A DNA stretch of 52,020 bases from Cyanobacteria bacterium UBA2566 (lineage in GTDB: Bacteria; Cyanobacteriota; Cyanobacteriia; Cyanobacteriales; Desertifilaceae): positions 1 to 52,020 of the forward strand of contig DDLS01000153.1 of the NCBI GenBank assembly GCA_002340255.1, read 5' to 3'. The notes below the pieces were generated by a model. That model had not been told where the DNA came from, searched no databases, and was given only the letters and a program-made list of their open reading frames with translations. Positions 33,728 through 42,495 of the stretch are shown here, in pieces; position 1 is the stretch's first letter; every line of letters begins with the position of its first letter. The position numbers were made by a program, and so were the translations under genes.

Positions 33728-34804
33728 ATGAACCAACATCTTTGGAAAAGCTTAACCGTTTCTGCTCTCCTCTTGACCCTAGGCTCGGGGACTTCTAGTC
33801 ATGCAGAACCCAACGATCGGCTTGCTAATCGTATGGCTCCTGAGTCGGAGGAGATCGCCCAACAAAAACAAGAAGAACAAAATCTGACCGCTTCGGAACT
33901 CCCAGAGGTGGAGACTTCCAATACCCCTGAAACCGGCGAAAGTCAGAGCATTGCTCAGAACCCAGACCCGGAGATTATCAGCGCTACACAGACTCAGCCA
34001 ACTTCTGTTACCAAGATTTATCCCCATACCCTCAATGGACAGGCAGCCGCTACCTTATATGTTCAAAATATTCCTGTCCTCACCTTTCTGGGGGAACCCA
34101 TTACTCAAGAAATAACCCAGGAAACTGCGGCCCCCTTATCAACCACCCCAGTTTCCATGGTCAATTTATCGGATACTGAACCGGTTCAAGACGCAGAGCA
34201 AGTCGCCGAAAAACTATCCGAATGGGTAAGAACAGTAGAAGATGCCCAAGAAATCGCTCTTAAATGGGATGAAGACTTAGAAACCTATCTCATTCAAGCC
34301 CAAGAGCAAACCCTAGTGACCATGGGCCAAGATGTAATTTTACCCGATACAACCAATGACTCTACCCAAGATGCGGTTCAAGCCACTAACCGGCTACGCC
34401 GCCTTCTCGGGAATGCCCCTCCCATTGAAGAAGTCTATGGTAAACCAGTCATGGCTCCTGCTAAAGAACCCCACAATACCCTGTCTTCCGAGAGGCAATT
34501 AGTTGCGGTTCAAGCCATTAGTGGTTGGGCTTCTTGGTATGGGCCCGGCTTCCATGGTAATTTAACCGCTAATGGGGAAATTTATAACCAATATGGGTTA
34601 ACGGCTGCCCATCGGAATTTACCCTTTGGTACAATGGTACGTGTCACCAACATAGATAATGGTCGTTCCCTAATTGTACGCATTAATGACCGTGGCCCCT
34701 ATGTTCGGAACCGCATTATTGACCTGTCTAAAGGAGCAGCCCAAGAACTGGGATTAATCAGTATGGGGGTTGCCCCAGTACGGGTGGAAATCCTGGAAAG
34801 ATAG
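33728..34804 (+). CDS. RlpA-like septal ring lytic transglycosylase/DPBB protein
   Basis: 358 residues. A signal peptide (LTVSALLLTLGSGTSSHA) is followed by a long acidic, Gln/Thr-rich low-complexity region to about 255, then a double-psi beta-barrel domain. The barrel motifs are ASWYGPGFHGNLTANGEIY, LTAAHRNLPFGTMVRVTN, GRSLIVRINDRGPYV and IIDLSKGAAQELG. The DxHxD-like catalytic segment of RlpA is conserved (AHRNLPFG, NDRGP). It is expected to cut or bind peptidoglycan strands in the periplasm during cell separation. No SPOR domain is present. Confidence 0.88.
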   Translation: MNQHLWKSLTVSALLLTLGSGTSSHAEPNDRLANRMAPESEEIAQQKQEEQNLTASELPEVETSNTPETGESQSIAQNPDPEIISATQTQPTSVTKIYPHTLNGQAAATLYVQNIPVLTFLGEPITQEITQETAAPLSTTPVSMVNLSDTEPVQDAEQVAEKLSEWVRTVEDAQEIALKWDEDLETYLIQAQEQTLVTMGQDVILPDTTNDSTQDAVQATNRLRRLLGNAPPIEEVYGKPVMAPAKEPHNTLSSERQLVAVQAISGWASWYGPGFHGNLTANGEIYNQYGLTAAHRNLPFGTMVRVTNIDNGRSLIVRINDRGPYVRNRIIDLSKGAAQELGLISMGVAPVRVEILER

Positions 34805-34834
34805 TAGACTTCTTGCAGGAATGAGGCAATAGGC

Positions 34835-34884
34835 ATGAATAGCAATAATCATTAAGAATATAGGATTATTGCATTTCTATTCAT
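34835..34884. terminator. Long inverted repeat after the RlpA-like gene
   Basis: ATGAATAGCAATAATC (34835-34850) pairs with GATTATTG-catt-tCTATTCAT (34864-34884), forming an AT-rich, 15-bp imperfect stem about 30 bases past the stop codon. An outer pair, CTTGCA near 34813 and TGCAAG near 34900, extends the palindrome. There is no U tract, so it may be a bidirectional stabilising hairpin or a tiny mobile relic rather than a classical terminator. Confidence 0.5.
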
Positions 34885-34972
34885 TGTCTGCTCACTTATG
34901 CAAGAGGCCGAGTTGTGATCAATTCTCCTTCTGGTAAACCTAACCTGGTACACCATTCATAACGAGTCGACT

Positions 34973-36631
34973 GTGCATCTGTACAAAACGATTGCTGCTC
35001 TTCAAACCTATTTACGGCAGCAGTCTCCCTCTGTGATTTTTGCTCTTGTCCCCACCATGGGATCGCTTCATGGGGGGCATTTGCGTTTAATTGAGTTAGC
35101 GCGACAAGAAAGCGATCGCGTAATAGTCAGCATTTTTGTTAATCCACTTCAATTTGGGCCGAATGAAGATTTAGCGACCTATCCTCGCAATTTAGAGCAC
35201 GACTACGAACTGTGTCGCCAAGCTGGGGCAGATGTGGTTTTTGCACCTACTCCAGAGGCAATGGGGATTGTCGGCGATTCGATCGCCCAAACTCTTGTTA
35301 TTCCTCCAAAATCGATGACTTCGATTCTTTGTGGCCAAACTCGTGTGGGCCATTTTCAGGGAGTGGCAACTATCGTCACGAAGTTATTTAATGTAGTTCG
35401 TCCCCATCGAGCCTATTTTGGCCAAAAAGATGCTCAACAACTGGCGATTATTCGCCAGTTAGTGCGAGATCTAAATCTGGGAGTTGAGATTATCGGTTGT
35501 CCAACAGTACGGGAAGCCTCGGGATTAGCCATGAGTTCTCGCAATCAGTATTTAAGCGATCGCGATCGCGAAGAAGCCTTAGTCTTATATCAGGGACTCA
35601 AGAGCGCAGAAACGGCGTTTAAAAACGGCGATCGCACCCGCGAAGGGTTAATCGGTGCATTTGAGGCGATCGCCAAAACCATGCCGAATGTACAGATCGA
35701 ATATGCAGATTTAGTCGATCCTCAGACCCTAGAACCTTTACAGACGATCCTTTTTGAGGGATTATTAAGTGTTGCAGCTAAAGTGGGTTCTACTCGTTTG
35801 ATTGATAATATTATCTTGTGCGACCGCCGCCCCATCATTGCTATCGATGGCCCAGCAGGAGCCGGAAAATCAACTATTGCTCGCCAAGTGGCCGAACAAC
35901 TCGGCCTGTTATATCTAGATACGGGAGCCATGTACCGAGCCGTGACTTGGTTAGTGCAACAAGCAGGAATTGCCTTAACTGACGAACCCGCTATTGTGGA
36001 ATTAGTCAGTGAATGTGAGATTCGCTTTGAGTATTCCCCGGATTGGTCAGACAATAGGGATCAACGGCCATTCGTCCCGACATCATCGCAAGATTTTTAT
36101 CCTGGAAGAGCAGGAGGCAGTAGCCGAGTTGCTTATCTCGAAAAAGGCACCCGTGGCCCCTGCCAAGTCTTTATTAATAATCAGAATGTTACCGAAGTGA
36201 TTCGGTCTTTAGAAGTAACCGCTCAAGTTTCGGCGATCGCCAGTTTAGGAGCTGTGCGCCAGAAGCTGGTTGAGCAACAACAGTTATGGGGAAAACGAGG
36301 CGGACTCGTGGCCGAAGGACGGGATATCGGAACCCACGTTTTTCCTGAGGCTGACCTGAAAATTTTCCTCACCGCCTCGGTTGAAGAACGGGCGAAAAGA
36401 CGACAGCGGGATTACTTAGCTCAATCCTCCCACTCATTGCCAACCCTTCCCAGCACGGAACAATTGGAGCAAGACATCCGTAAGCGAGATTATACCGACA
36501 GTCACCGAGAAATTGCTCCCTTACAGAAAAGTCCACAGGCGATCGAAATTCTCACAGATAACCTGAGTATCGACGAAGTGACCCATAAAATTATTGCTCT
36601 CTATGAGTCTACCGTGTTGAGCCTTAATTAA
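34973..36631 (+). CDS. panC/cmk: Bifunctional pantoate-beta-alanine ligase/cytidylate kinase
   Basis: 552 residues from a GTG, as in other cyanobacteria. Residues 1-280 are PanC (MGSLHGGHLRLIELA with the HxGH motif, FGQKDAQQLAIIRQLV, GLAMSSRNQYLS), joining pantoate and beta-alanine for CoA synthesis. From about 288 it is Cmk (IDGPAGAGKSTIA P-loop, YLDTGAMYRAVTW, RGGLVAEGRDIGTHVFPEA), phosphorylating CMP/dCMP. The fusion is a cyanobacterial trait. About 30 extra residues around 357-390 (PFVPTSSQDFYPGRAGGSSR) appear inserted between the usual strand and the INNQNVTEVIRS loop; the frame stays open, so the protein may still work. Confidence 0.93.
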   Translation: MHLYKTIAALQTYLRQQSPSVIFALVPTMGSLHGGHLRLIELARQESDRVIVSIFVNPLQFGPNEDLATYPRNLEHDYELCRQAGADVVFAPTPEAMGIVGDSIAQTLVIPPKSMTSILCGQTRVGHFQGVATIVTKLFNVVRPHRAYFGQKDAQQLAIIRQLVRDLNLGVEIIGCPTVREASGLAMSSRNQYLSDRDREEALVLYQGLKSAETAFKNGDRTREGLIGAFEAIAKTMPNVQIEYADLVDPQTLEPLQTILFEGLLSVAAKVGSTRLIDNIILCDRRPIIAIDGPAGAGKSTIARQVAEQLGLLYLDTGAMYRAVTWLVQQAGIALTDEPAIVELVSECEIRFEYSPDWSDNRDQRPFVPTSSQDFYPGRAGGSSRVAYLEKGTRGPCQVFINNQNVTEVIRSLEVTAQVSAIASLGAVRQKLVEQQQLWGKRGGLVAEGRDIGTHVFPEADLKIFLTASVEERAKRRQRDYLAQSSHSLPTLPSTEQLEQDIRKRDYTDSHREIAPLQKSPQAIEILTDNLSIDEVTHKIIALYESTVLSLN

Positions 36632-37353
36632 GGCCTAATTCAGCAATTCTTCCCAAATTCAGCTACCCAGATCACACGGTGTAGAGTACCAAGATCACGT
36701 ATCCACTCCAAGGATCGATGCATAGTGGGAGAGTAGAGGCCGGTTTACCCATATTTTCGTTTTCCACCGAAATTTTCGTGAACCCACCCCTTGTATCTTA
36801 AGAGAGTAGGAGATCGGGCCAAGTCAGCGCTTGGCTTCAAGGTTTAGAAGTATCTAACCTCTCAACGTAAACCCCGCCTTTCTCATACCGGTAATCGACG
36901 TTTGAGAAAAGCTTTATATATGCCAGCGATAGTGGCTATGGGCCATAATCCCCTTCTCAAGGCTTTCAGCCAGAGGTGATTGAGTCGAGGGAAGGTGAAA
37001 ATGCCGGTGAGCGCGGCCGTTATGGGTAAACTTCTTCATTTGGCGTTTGCCTTGTTGAAGTCCCAAAAGCCTTTTGACCCCAATTACACGATCTCCGCTC
37101 CGATCTCCGTCCCGATCTCCTCCCCTTGACATCCAAGACAGTATCTACCATGGATCAATCATGATTGTATCAATCTTAATCGAATTCACTATAATTCCTC
37201 GGAGAATGACAGAAGAGAGTGTCCTAGATCCCTAGTCTAGCCTATGGAAACAAGCAACAGACAAGAATTAACCTCTTCTAAAAGCAGCTCAACCCAAGGT
37301 GTGTTACGTTCATCTAAGCAAATCACTTTGGTTAGGGGGGGAGAAAGGAACTT
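36632..37353. other. Long leader/intergenic region upstream of hetZ
   Basis: 722 bases. It probably holds the hetZ promoter and a long 5' leader, as is usual for this gene. A minus-strand frame at 36914-37132 and a plus-strand frame at 37244-37456 look non-coding: the first is His/Arg-rich and spans a direct repeat, the second ends inside hetZ. GC content rises around 36950-37130. No known small RNA could be recognised, though the size leaves room for one. Confidence 0.5.
37089..37125. repeat. 12-bp tandem repeat, three units
   Basis: CGATCTCCGCTC, CGATCTCCGTCC and CGATCTCCTCCC lie head to tail about 230 bases before the hetZ start. The unit resembles a HIP1-derived CGATCTCC word. It could be a cluster of protein-binding sites or a simple slippage product. 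Confidence 0.65.
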
Positions 37354-38475
37354 GTGGAGCAGATTTTTACAACTATCTTTGAACTCCTATGGCAACAACT
37401 CCAGAATTCAACCCAAGCGGGACAACGTAACTGTCGGGAAGTCGCCCATCGGTTAGCGACTGAAGTGGCTCGAATTTGCGTGGAGAGTCAACGGATTCAA
37501 ATGTCAGGGGAAGTGGAAGAGTGGGCTAAAAAGCTGGCTCAACTTCGCCTTAAACAATGTTTACACTATTACCAGCAAGGATCGGTTAAGGGCCGTCAAG
37601 ATCTCCATAGTACCTTAGCCGCGATTGTTTATGGTTATATAAATCCATCTTATCGGTTAGCCAGTTATGCAGCTCGCACTACCTTAATTGAGGATTTTTT
37701 ACAAGCCTTTTACCTCGAAGCCTTTAATGCTTTTCGCCGTGAAACCGAACTCCCCCTCACCTATCACCCAAAAACTCGGTTAGACATTGCTGAATTCATG
37801 GCCTTTGCAGAGCGCTATGCTAAACGCCGAATTCGTCTGAAAGGGAATCGCTCGCAACAACTGATTATTTTACGAGCGCAAACCTTTTCTCAACAACAAC
37901 CTCCAGAAGAGCTAGTCGATATTGAAACGGCTTCAGAAGGAGGTAGTTCGGACTCCGATTCCGAGTGGTCAAGTCCTGCACTCTCTCAAGTCCGTAAGGC
38001 TATCAGTAACCAGGTACAGATCCCAGAAGCCGATGAAATTACTGAAAAAGTTGTGCAAATGCTTTTAGAGTATCTAGAAGAACGCGGTCAGCAAAAATGT
38101 GCGGATTATTTCGTCTTCCGTTTACTGGATTTAGCCACTTCACAAATTGAATGGATTTTAGAGATTACGCCTAGGGAACGGGATTATCTACAACAACGGT
38201 TTAAATATCACTTAGAACGGTTTTCCCTAGGCCCCCATTGGCAATTAGTACATGAATGGTTAGAAGCAAGTTTAGAACAAAATTTAGGGCTAATGCCTCA
38301 AGAGTGGGAAACTTTTACCAACAAGCTTACTGAAGAGCAGAGAAAACACCTTAATCTGAAACAAGATCGGGTTGATGATGAAGCGATCGCCGATCAACTC
38401 GACTGTACACTCACTCAAATTCAAAAACGATGGATCAAAATCCTAGCGAAAGCTTGGGCGATCCGCAATGCCTAA
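37354..38475 (+). CDS. hetZ: HetZ-family regulator
   Basis: 373 residues from a GTG behind an AAAGGA ribosome site. The N-terminal part (NCREVAHRLATEVARICVES, then LRLKQCLHYYQQGSVKGRQD, LHSTLAAIVYGYI and TLIEDFLQAFYLEAFNAFRR) matches HetZ from memory; the C-terminus ends in a likely helix-turn-helix (DDEAIADQLDCTLTQIQKRW). In heterocyst formers HetZ is a DNA-binding protein of early differentiation; in non-heterocystous filaments its role is unknown. It overlaps the patU-like gene by 8 bases, the conserved hetZ-patU order. Confidence 0.82.
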   Translation: MEQIFTTIFELLWQQLQNSTQAGQRNCREVAHRLATEVARICVESQRIQMSGEVEEWAKKLAQLRLKQCLHYYQQGSVKGRQDLHSTLAAIVYGYINPSYRLASYAARTTLIEDFLQAFYLEAFNAFRRETELPLTYHPKTRLDIAEFMAFAERYAKRRIRLKGNRSQQLIILRAQTFSQQQPPEELVDIETASEGGSSDSDSEWSSPALSQVRKAISNQVQIPEADEITEKVVQMLLEYLEERGQQKCADYFVFRLLDLATSQIEWILEITPRERDYLQQRFKYHLERFSLGPHWQLVHEWLEASLEQNLGLMPQEWETFTNKLTEEQRKHLNLKQDRVDDEAIADQLDCTLTQIQKRWIKILAKAWAIRNA

Positions 38476-39553
38476 TTATCCGGAGAATTCAAAATTTGCC
38501 ATGAATAAAGACCCAGAAGCCAAAATTGAAGCCCTTTTTACTTGGCTCCTCAATCCTCCATTGGATGACTCTTCCCCAGTTTCAGAAGAACTAGCATCAA
38601 GTTCCCATTCCGATCCCAATCCATCCCGATGGATAGATCAACCCGATGAATCATCTTGGGATTGGGAGGCACTCGATCCTTTAGAGTCTGAAGATATCGA
38701 TGGCATCTATCCCCCCCATTTAAACCCAGAGGGCCAACCTTTAGAGATAGGAGAGATCCCCGCCGTGCAAGACCGTTTCCAGGCTTTATTAAAGCGACGA
38801 ATTCAAGCTGAAATGCAATCGAATCTTCCCTTATTTCCTTGGGAAACAACGATGATGGACTATGAGGATGACCCCTGTGAGGTGGTATCCTCTCCCCCTG
38901 TTCTTTCTCAACCTTGGATGCTACAGCTCAAACAGTTAAATTTGCCTGTTCCTGTACAACTCCCTGAGTCTTTGCTGACTCAATTACTCAATCAATGTCA
39001 GCAAGTCGCCCAGTCTACTCTGGAAGAGGGGGCAAAATTGGTGCAAGCAGTAGAAAATTTATTTCCCAATCAGTTTCTGACTTTAAACCGAATAGCCCGT
39101 CCGTTATTATTGGGTGAATTGCGCTCTCCCCAAAAATCTCGTCCGACTTTAGTGTATGAGGAAGTCCAACAATCGCAAAAAATGCTGCTTTCTCTATTAG
39201 CCGCCCAAAAAATTCTCCAAACCCTAACCCTAACTCCCGTTGTCAATCAAACCTCCATAGAACGGAACTGGGAAACGGAACTTGGATCCTTGAAAGTTGC
39301 AGCTCATTATACCCGGACTGAACAGAAATCTCAACTTCGGGTAGAAGCGTTTCTGCCTTGTGCTGGAACAGTGCAGTTTCAAGGTGAAGGTAGACAGGCA
39401 ATCTCCAAACGCTGCGATCCTGGATATCTAAGTGTAGAGTTATTTGATATTATTGGCGATCGCCCCTACAGTTTGGTCATTGAGCTAGAAAATAATCCTG
39501 AAGCGCCCCTGATGTTTGCTATTCAACCGACCCATATGGGATCTCAACCCTAA
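38468..39553 (+). CDS. patU: PatU-like protein
   Basis: 361 residues, starting inside the last codons of hetZ (ATGCCTAA overlap). The first 150 residues are acidic and low-complexity. The conserved part is the C-terminal half (LNLPVPVQLPESLLTQLLNQ; AVENLFPNQFLTLNRIARPL; LLSLLAAQKILQTLTLTP). No enzyme motif. In Anabaena hetZ-patU influence heterocyst pattern; here a role in filament or cell-type regulation is inferred from gene order and resemblance. An internal ATG at 38501 (MNKDPEAKIEALFTWLL) matches the conserved family start better than the first one. Confidence 0.75.
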   Translation: MPNYPENSKFAMNKDPEAKIEALFTWLLNPPLDDSSPVSEELASSSHSDPNPSRWIDQPDESSWDWEALDPLESEDIDGIYPPHLNPEGQPLEIGEIPAVQDRFQALLKRRIQAEMQSNLPLFPWETTMMDYEDDPCEVVSSPPVLSQPWMLQLKQLNLPVPVQLPESLLTQLLNQCQQVAQSTLEEGAKLVQAVENLFPNQFLTLNRIARPLLLGELRSPQKSRPTLVYEEVQQSQKMLLSLLAAQKILQTLTLTPVVNQTSIERNWETELGSLKVAAHYTRTEQKSQLRVEAFLPCAGTVQFQGEGRQAISKRCDPGYLSVELFDIIGDRPYSLVIELENNPEAPLMFAIQPTHMGSQP

Positions 39554-39630
39554 ATTCAGATACCAAAGACAAAAAATCTTGTTACACTAGCTCTTAGCTT
39601 TAAATTAGCAAGCGTAACCAGATACAACCT

Positions 39631-41961
39631 ATGGCAAACTCATCAGGGACGCGCCAGAGATCGAATTTTCCCTTCTTATCGGACTTGTGGAAGCATGTAG
39701 AGCGCCTTCCAAAACCCGTGGCTGAAGAATCCATGTTCTTAAGACTATTGGTTCAGGCCTTAGTGAGTGTGGGAATTATGGCCACTGATGTGGCAGCAGG
39801 AAGCCAAATGAGTCTGTGGGCTGTTCCTGTGGGTACGATCGGGGCCCTGTGGAGTTGGTATCGACGCAAGGATCGCAATGTAGTCACGAAATTTGCGATC
39901 GCTATTGGCATGTTAATTGCCCTCTTTGTATTTTTCGGAAACCTGTTTACCCAACTCAACGATACCCGACTGGTTCTGGCTGAACTGCTAGTTCATCTCC
40001 AAGTCTTACATAGTTTCGACTTACCACGCCGCAAAGACTTGGGCTATTCGATGATGATCGGGCTGATTTTAATTGGTGTCGCTGCAACTCTGAGCCAAAC
40101 CTTAGCCTTTTCCCCCCTCTTATTCCTGTTCCTGGTCATTGCCCTGCCTACTCTGGTTTTAGATTATCGCTCGCGGCTTGGATTATCGCCTCTCACCTGG
40201 AATTGGCGTTCGACGACTCGTAAGCGTACCCCCTTAGCACCAGAACTAGCACCCAAACAATTGGGATTTATGCTCTTAGTGATTCTAGGATTAGGCATGG
40301 CTCTGTTTGCTGCCTTTCCTAGGGTTCCCGGCTATCAATTACGCAATTTCCCGGTCAGCGCACCTCCCCTAATGCAAGAAGAAGAACAAAGCTTTCAGGG
40401 ATTGCCAGGAACCATTATCAACCCAGAAACCGCCGAGGATGGAGAGGGTGAAGGGGGCGGAGGAGAAGCCCCTAGTGAGGGAGCTGGTCAAATGGATGAC
40501 ACCTTTTATTATGGGTTTAATAGTCAAATCAACCAGAATTTGAGAGGTCAACTGACTCCCAGGGTAATGTTGCGGGTTCGCTCTCAAGCAGAAGGATTTT
40601 GGCGAGTGTTAGGGTTCGATCGCTATACCGGTCAAGGATGGGAAATTGAGCAAGAGGGTACAGCATTGGTTGAACGCCCATCTTGGTCGTATAAATTTTA
40701 CATGCCTCGCATTTCTTCATTAGCCAGAAGTCGGGAAGTGGTGCAAACCTATACGGTGGTTGAACGTTTACCCAACCTGATACCGGCGTTATATCAAGTT
40801 GAGGATCTATACTTTCCTACGCGAGAAGTGGGGATAGATAAACATGGAGCATTGCGATCGCCCCTTAACCTACGAGAAGGATTAACCTACACTGTAATTT
40901 CTGAGGTTCCCTATCGCGATCGCTCGGTTTTGCGGGAAGCCTCGACAGACTATCCGCAAGAGATTCGTGAGCTGTATCTGCAAATTCCTCCAGAAATTGC
41001 AGAGCGGGTACGTCAGAAAACGGAAGAAGCGTTGGCAACTTCAGAAAATCCCTTAACCGATCCCTATGAAAAAGCTCTGTATCTGGCTCAATATTTGAAA
41101 CAACGCTATAGTCTTGAGCCAGAATTACCCTTTTTTGATGGCAATGAAGACCTGGTAGAAGCCTTTCTCTTCAAATATAACGGTGGATATCCGGATCACT
41201 TTTCTACTACGTTAACCATAATGTTGAGAGCAATTGGCATTCCGGCACGTCTAGCCGTCGGCTTTGGGTCTGGAGAATTTAACCCCTTTACCGGATTGTA
41301 TGTGGTTCGTAATATTGATGCCTTTGCCCTCACAGAAGTCTATTTTCCAGAGTATGGTTGGTTTAGCTTTGACCCGATTCCTGGTCATCCCCTAATTCCG
41401 CCCTCAATTTCTGATTATCAAAGCTTTAGCGTCCTGCGTCAGTTTTGGAATTGGGTTGCCGGTTGGTTACCGTCTCCGGTGAAAAATGCTCTTACGGCGA
41501 TCGGGGCATTTATTATGACTGTTTTAGTTCGGTCACTGATTCGTCTGTGGCAATTGATTTCCAGTGGCTGGACGGGGTTCTTTATCGGTTCAATTTTGGC
41601 GATCGCGATCTCCTTTTTGCTCTGGGTCTTATTTAAGCAATGGCAACAGTGGAGACGGCAAAGATGGCTCTCTAAACTCCATCCCATGGAGCGAATTTAT
41701 CAACAATACTTAGACATTCTTAAAGAAGCAGGTTATCCCAAACATCCAGCGCAAACCCCTCAAGAATATGCTGAAAGCTTGCGAGGTAAGTATGGCTTAG
41801 AAACAACGAACGTAATTGAGAGGATTCCCCAAGCCTATGTGCAGTGGCGCTATGGGGGTATAGAATCTGAATCGGTTGCCCATTTACAGCAGAGTTTACA
41901 ACAATTAAAACAACGTTCCCGCCAAAAGAAATTTCTAACCCAGGATGCAATTAGAAACTAG
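39631..41961 (+). CDS. TgpA-like membrane protein with degenerate transglutaminase domain
   Basis: 776 residues: DUF3488-type N-terminus with several membrane helices (LVQALVSVGIMATDVAAGSQ; MIGLILIGVAATLSQTLAFS), an acidic Gly/Glu linker near 270-290, a periplasmic transglutaminase-like domain (about 450-590), one more membrane helix (about 640-675), and a cytoplasmic DUF4129-like tail. In active family members the core reads G-x-C-E/D-HF and later DAHAW; here it reads GGYPDHFST and IDAFALTEV, so both the catalytic Cys and His are replaced while the Asp region (FDPIPGHP) stays. It is probably a non-catalytic scaffold or binding domain. Confidence 0.85.
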   Translation: MANSSGTRQRSNFPFLSDLWKHVERLPKPVAEESMFLRLLVQALVSVGIMATDVAAGSQMSLWAVPVGTIGALWSWYRRKDRNVVTKFAIAIGMLIALFVFFGNLFTQLNDTRLVLAELLVHLQVLHSFDLPRRKDLGYSMMIGLILIGVAATLSQTLAFSPLLFLFLVIALPTLVLDYRSRLGLSPLTWNWRSTTRKRTPLAPELAPKQLGFMLLVILGLGMALFAAFPRVPGYQLRNFPVSAPPLMQEEEQSFQGLPGTIINPETAEDGEGEGGGGEAPSEGAGQMDDTFYYGFNSQINQNLRGQLTPRVMLRVRSQAEGFWRVLGFDRYTGQGWEIEQEGTALVERPSWSYKFYMPRISSLARSREVVQTYTVVERLPNLIPALYQVEDLYFPTREVGIDKHGALRSPLNLREGLTYTVISEVPYRDRSVLREASTDYPQEIRELYLQIPPEIAERVRQKTEEALATSENPLTDPYEKALYLAQYLKQRYSLEPELPFFDGNEDLVEAFLFKYNGGYPDHFSTTLTIMLRAIGIPARLAVGFGSGEFNPFTGLYVVRNIDAFALTEVYFPEYGWFSFDPIPGHPLIPPSISDYQSFSVLRQFWNWVAGWLPSPVKNALTAIGAFIMTVLVRSLIRLWQLISSGWTGFFIGSILAIAISFLLWVLFKQWQQWRRQRWLSKLHPMERIYQQYLDILKEAGYPKHPAQTPQEYAESLRGKYGLETTNVIERIPQAYVQWRYGGIESESVAHLQQSLQQLKQRSRQKKFLTQDAIRN

Positions 41962-41975
41962 CCTTACCCGTTAGA

Positions 41976-42048
41976 ATACAAGAGGATACTCCTCGCTTGT
42001 TTAAGTTTTGCGGCTCAACGGGAGCGATTTATGATGGTAGTTGAGTAA
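41976..42048 (+). pseudogene. 3' remnant of a DUF433 antitoxin gene
   Basis: The last 18 codons before the stop at 42046-42048 read ACLSFAAQRERFMMVVE, the typical DUF433 C-terminus (compare EEEDILAVLLFAARLS of the intact copy at 21888). Just upstream an acidic QED is visible in another frame, so the remnant carries an indel. Everything before is the tail of the TgpA-like gene. The stop overlaps the next ATG (TAATG), preserving the coupling of the lost pair. Confidence 0.65.
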
Positions 42049-42314
42049 TGCTGTTTTTATTTGACCAGAATCTATCGCCTCGTTTAGTTGATATTCTGGC
42101 AGGTATTTATCCTAATTCTATGCATGTTGATAAACTTGGATTAGCCTCTGTACCCGATCGCAAAAGTTGGGAGTATGCTTGTCGAAACAATTATCTAATT
42201 GTGACTAAAGATACGGATTGTAGGGAGTTAAGCATCTTATTAGGGTTCCCTCCCAAGGTTATCTGGATACGGCCCGGGAACTGTTCAACAGGAGATTTAG
42301 AACAGCTACTGTGA
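42048..42314 (+). CDS. DUF5615 PIN-like toxin without intact antitoxin
   Basis: 88 residues: MLFLFDQNLSPRLVDILAGI with the first Asp, WEYACRNNYLIVTKDTDCRE with the third acidic site, and WIRPGNCSTGDLEQLL at the end, all normal for DUF5615. The DUF433 partner survives only as 18 codons upstream, so this toxin has no obvious cognate antitoxin here. Either it is tamed by the DUF433 protein at 21888, or it is weak or unexpressed. It lies in the same direction as the TgpA-like gene. Confidence 0.8.
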   Translation: MLFLFDQNLSPRLVDILAGIYPNSMHVDKLGLASVPDRKSWEYACRNNYLIVTKDTDCRELSILLGFPPKVIWIRPGNCSTGDLEQLL

Positions 42315-42495
42315 GATAATTATAATGCAGTAGTCTCTCTAAGTCAGGATATCAATCAAGGAATATTGACCTTGTTTTAGGATGCGATCGCCCGAGGAAA
42401 TCGAGCATTACCAAATTATAAAGCTATAGTGCCTCTTTACCAGACAGAAGCTAAAATGGTTGGCGTTAAAAGAACGCTCTAGCATAATCCCTGCC

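Noticed and set aside
36914..37132. Minus-strand frame upstream of hetZ
   Set aside because: Gly/Asp/Arg repeats arise from the 12-bp tandem repeat; no other coding signs.
37244..37456. Plus-strand frame leading into hetZ in another frame
   Set aside because: It ends inside hetZ without homology; hetZ is better explained by the GTG at 37354.
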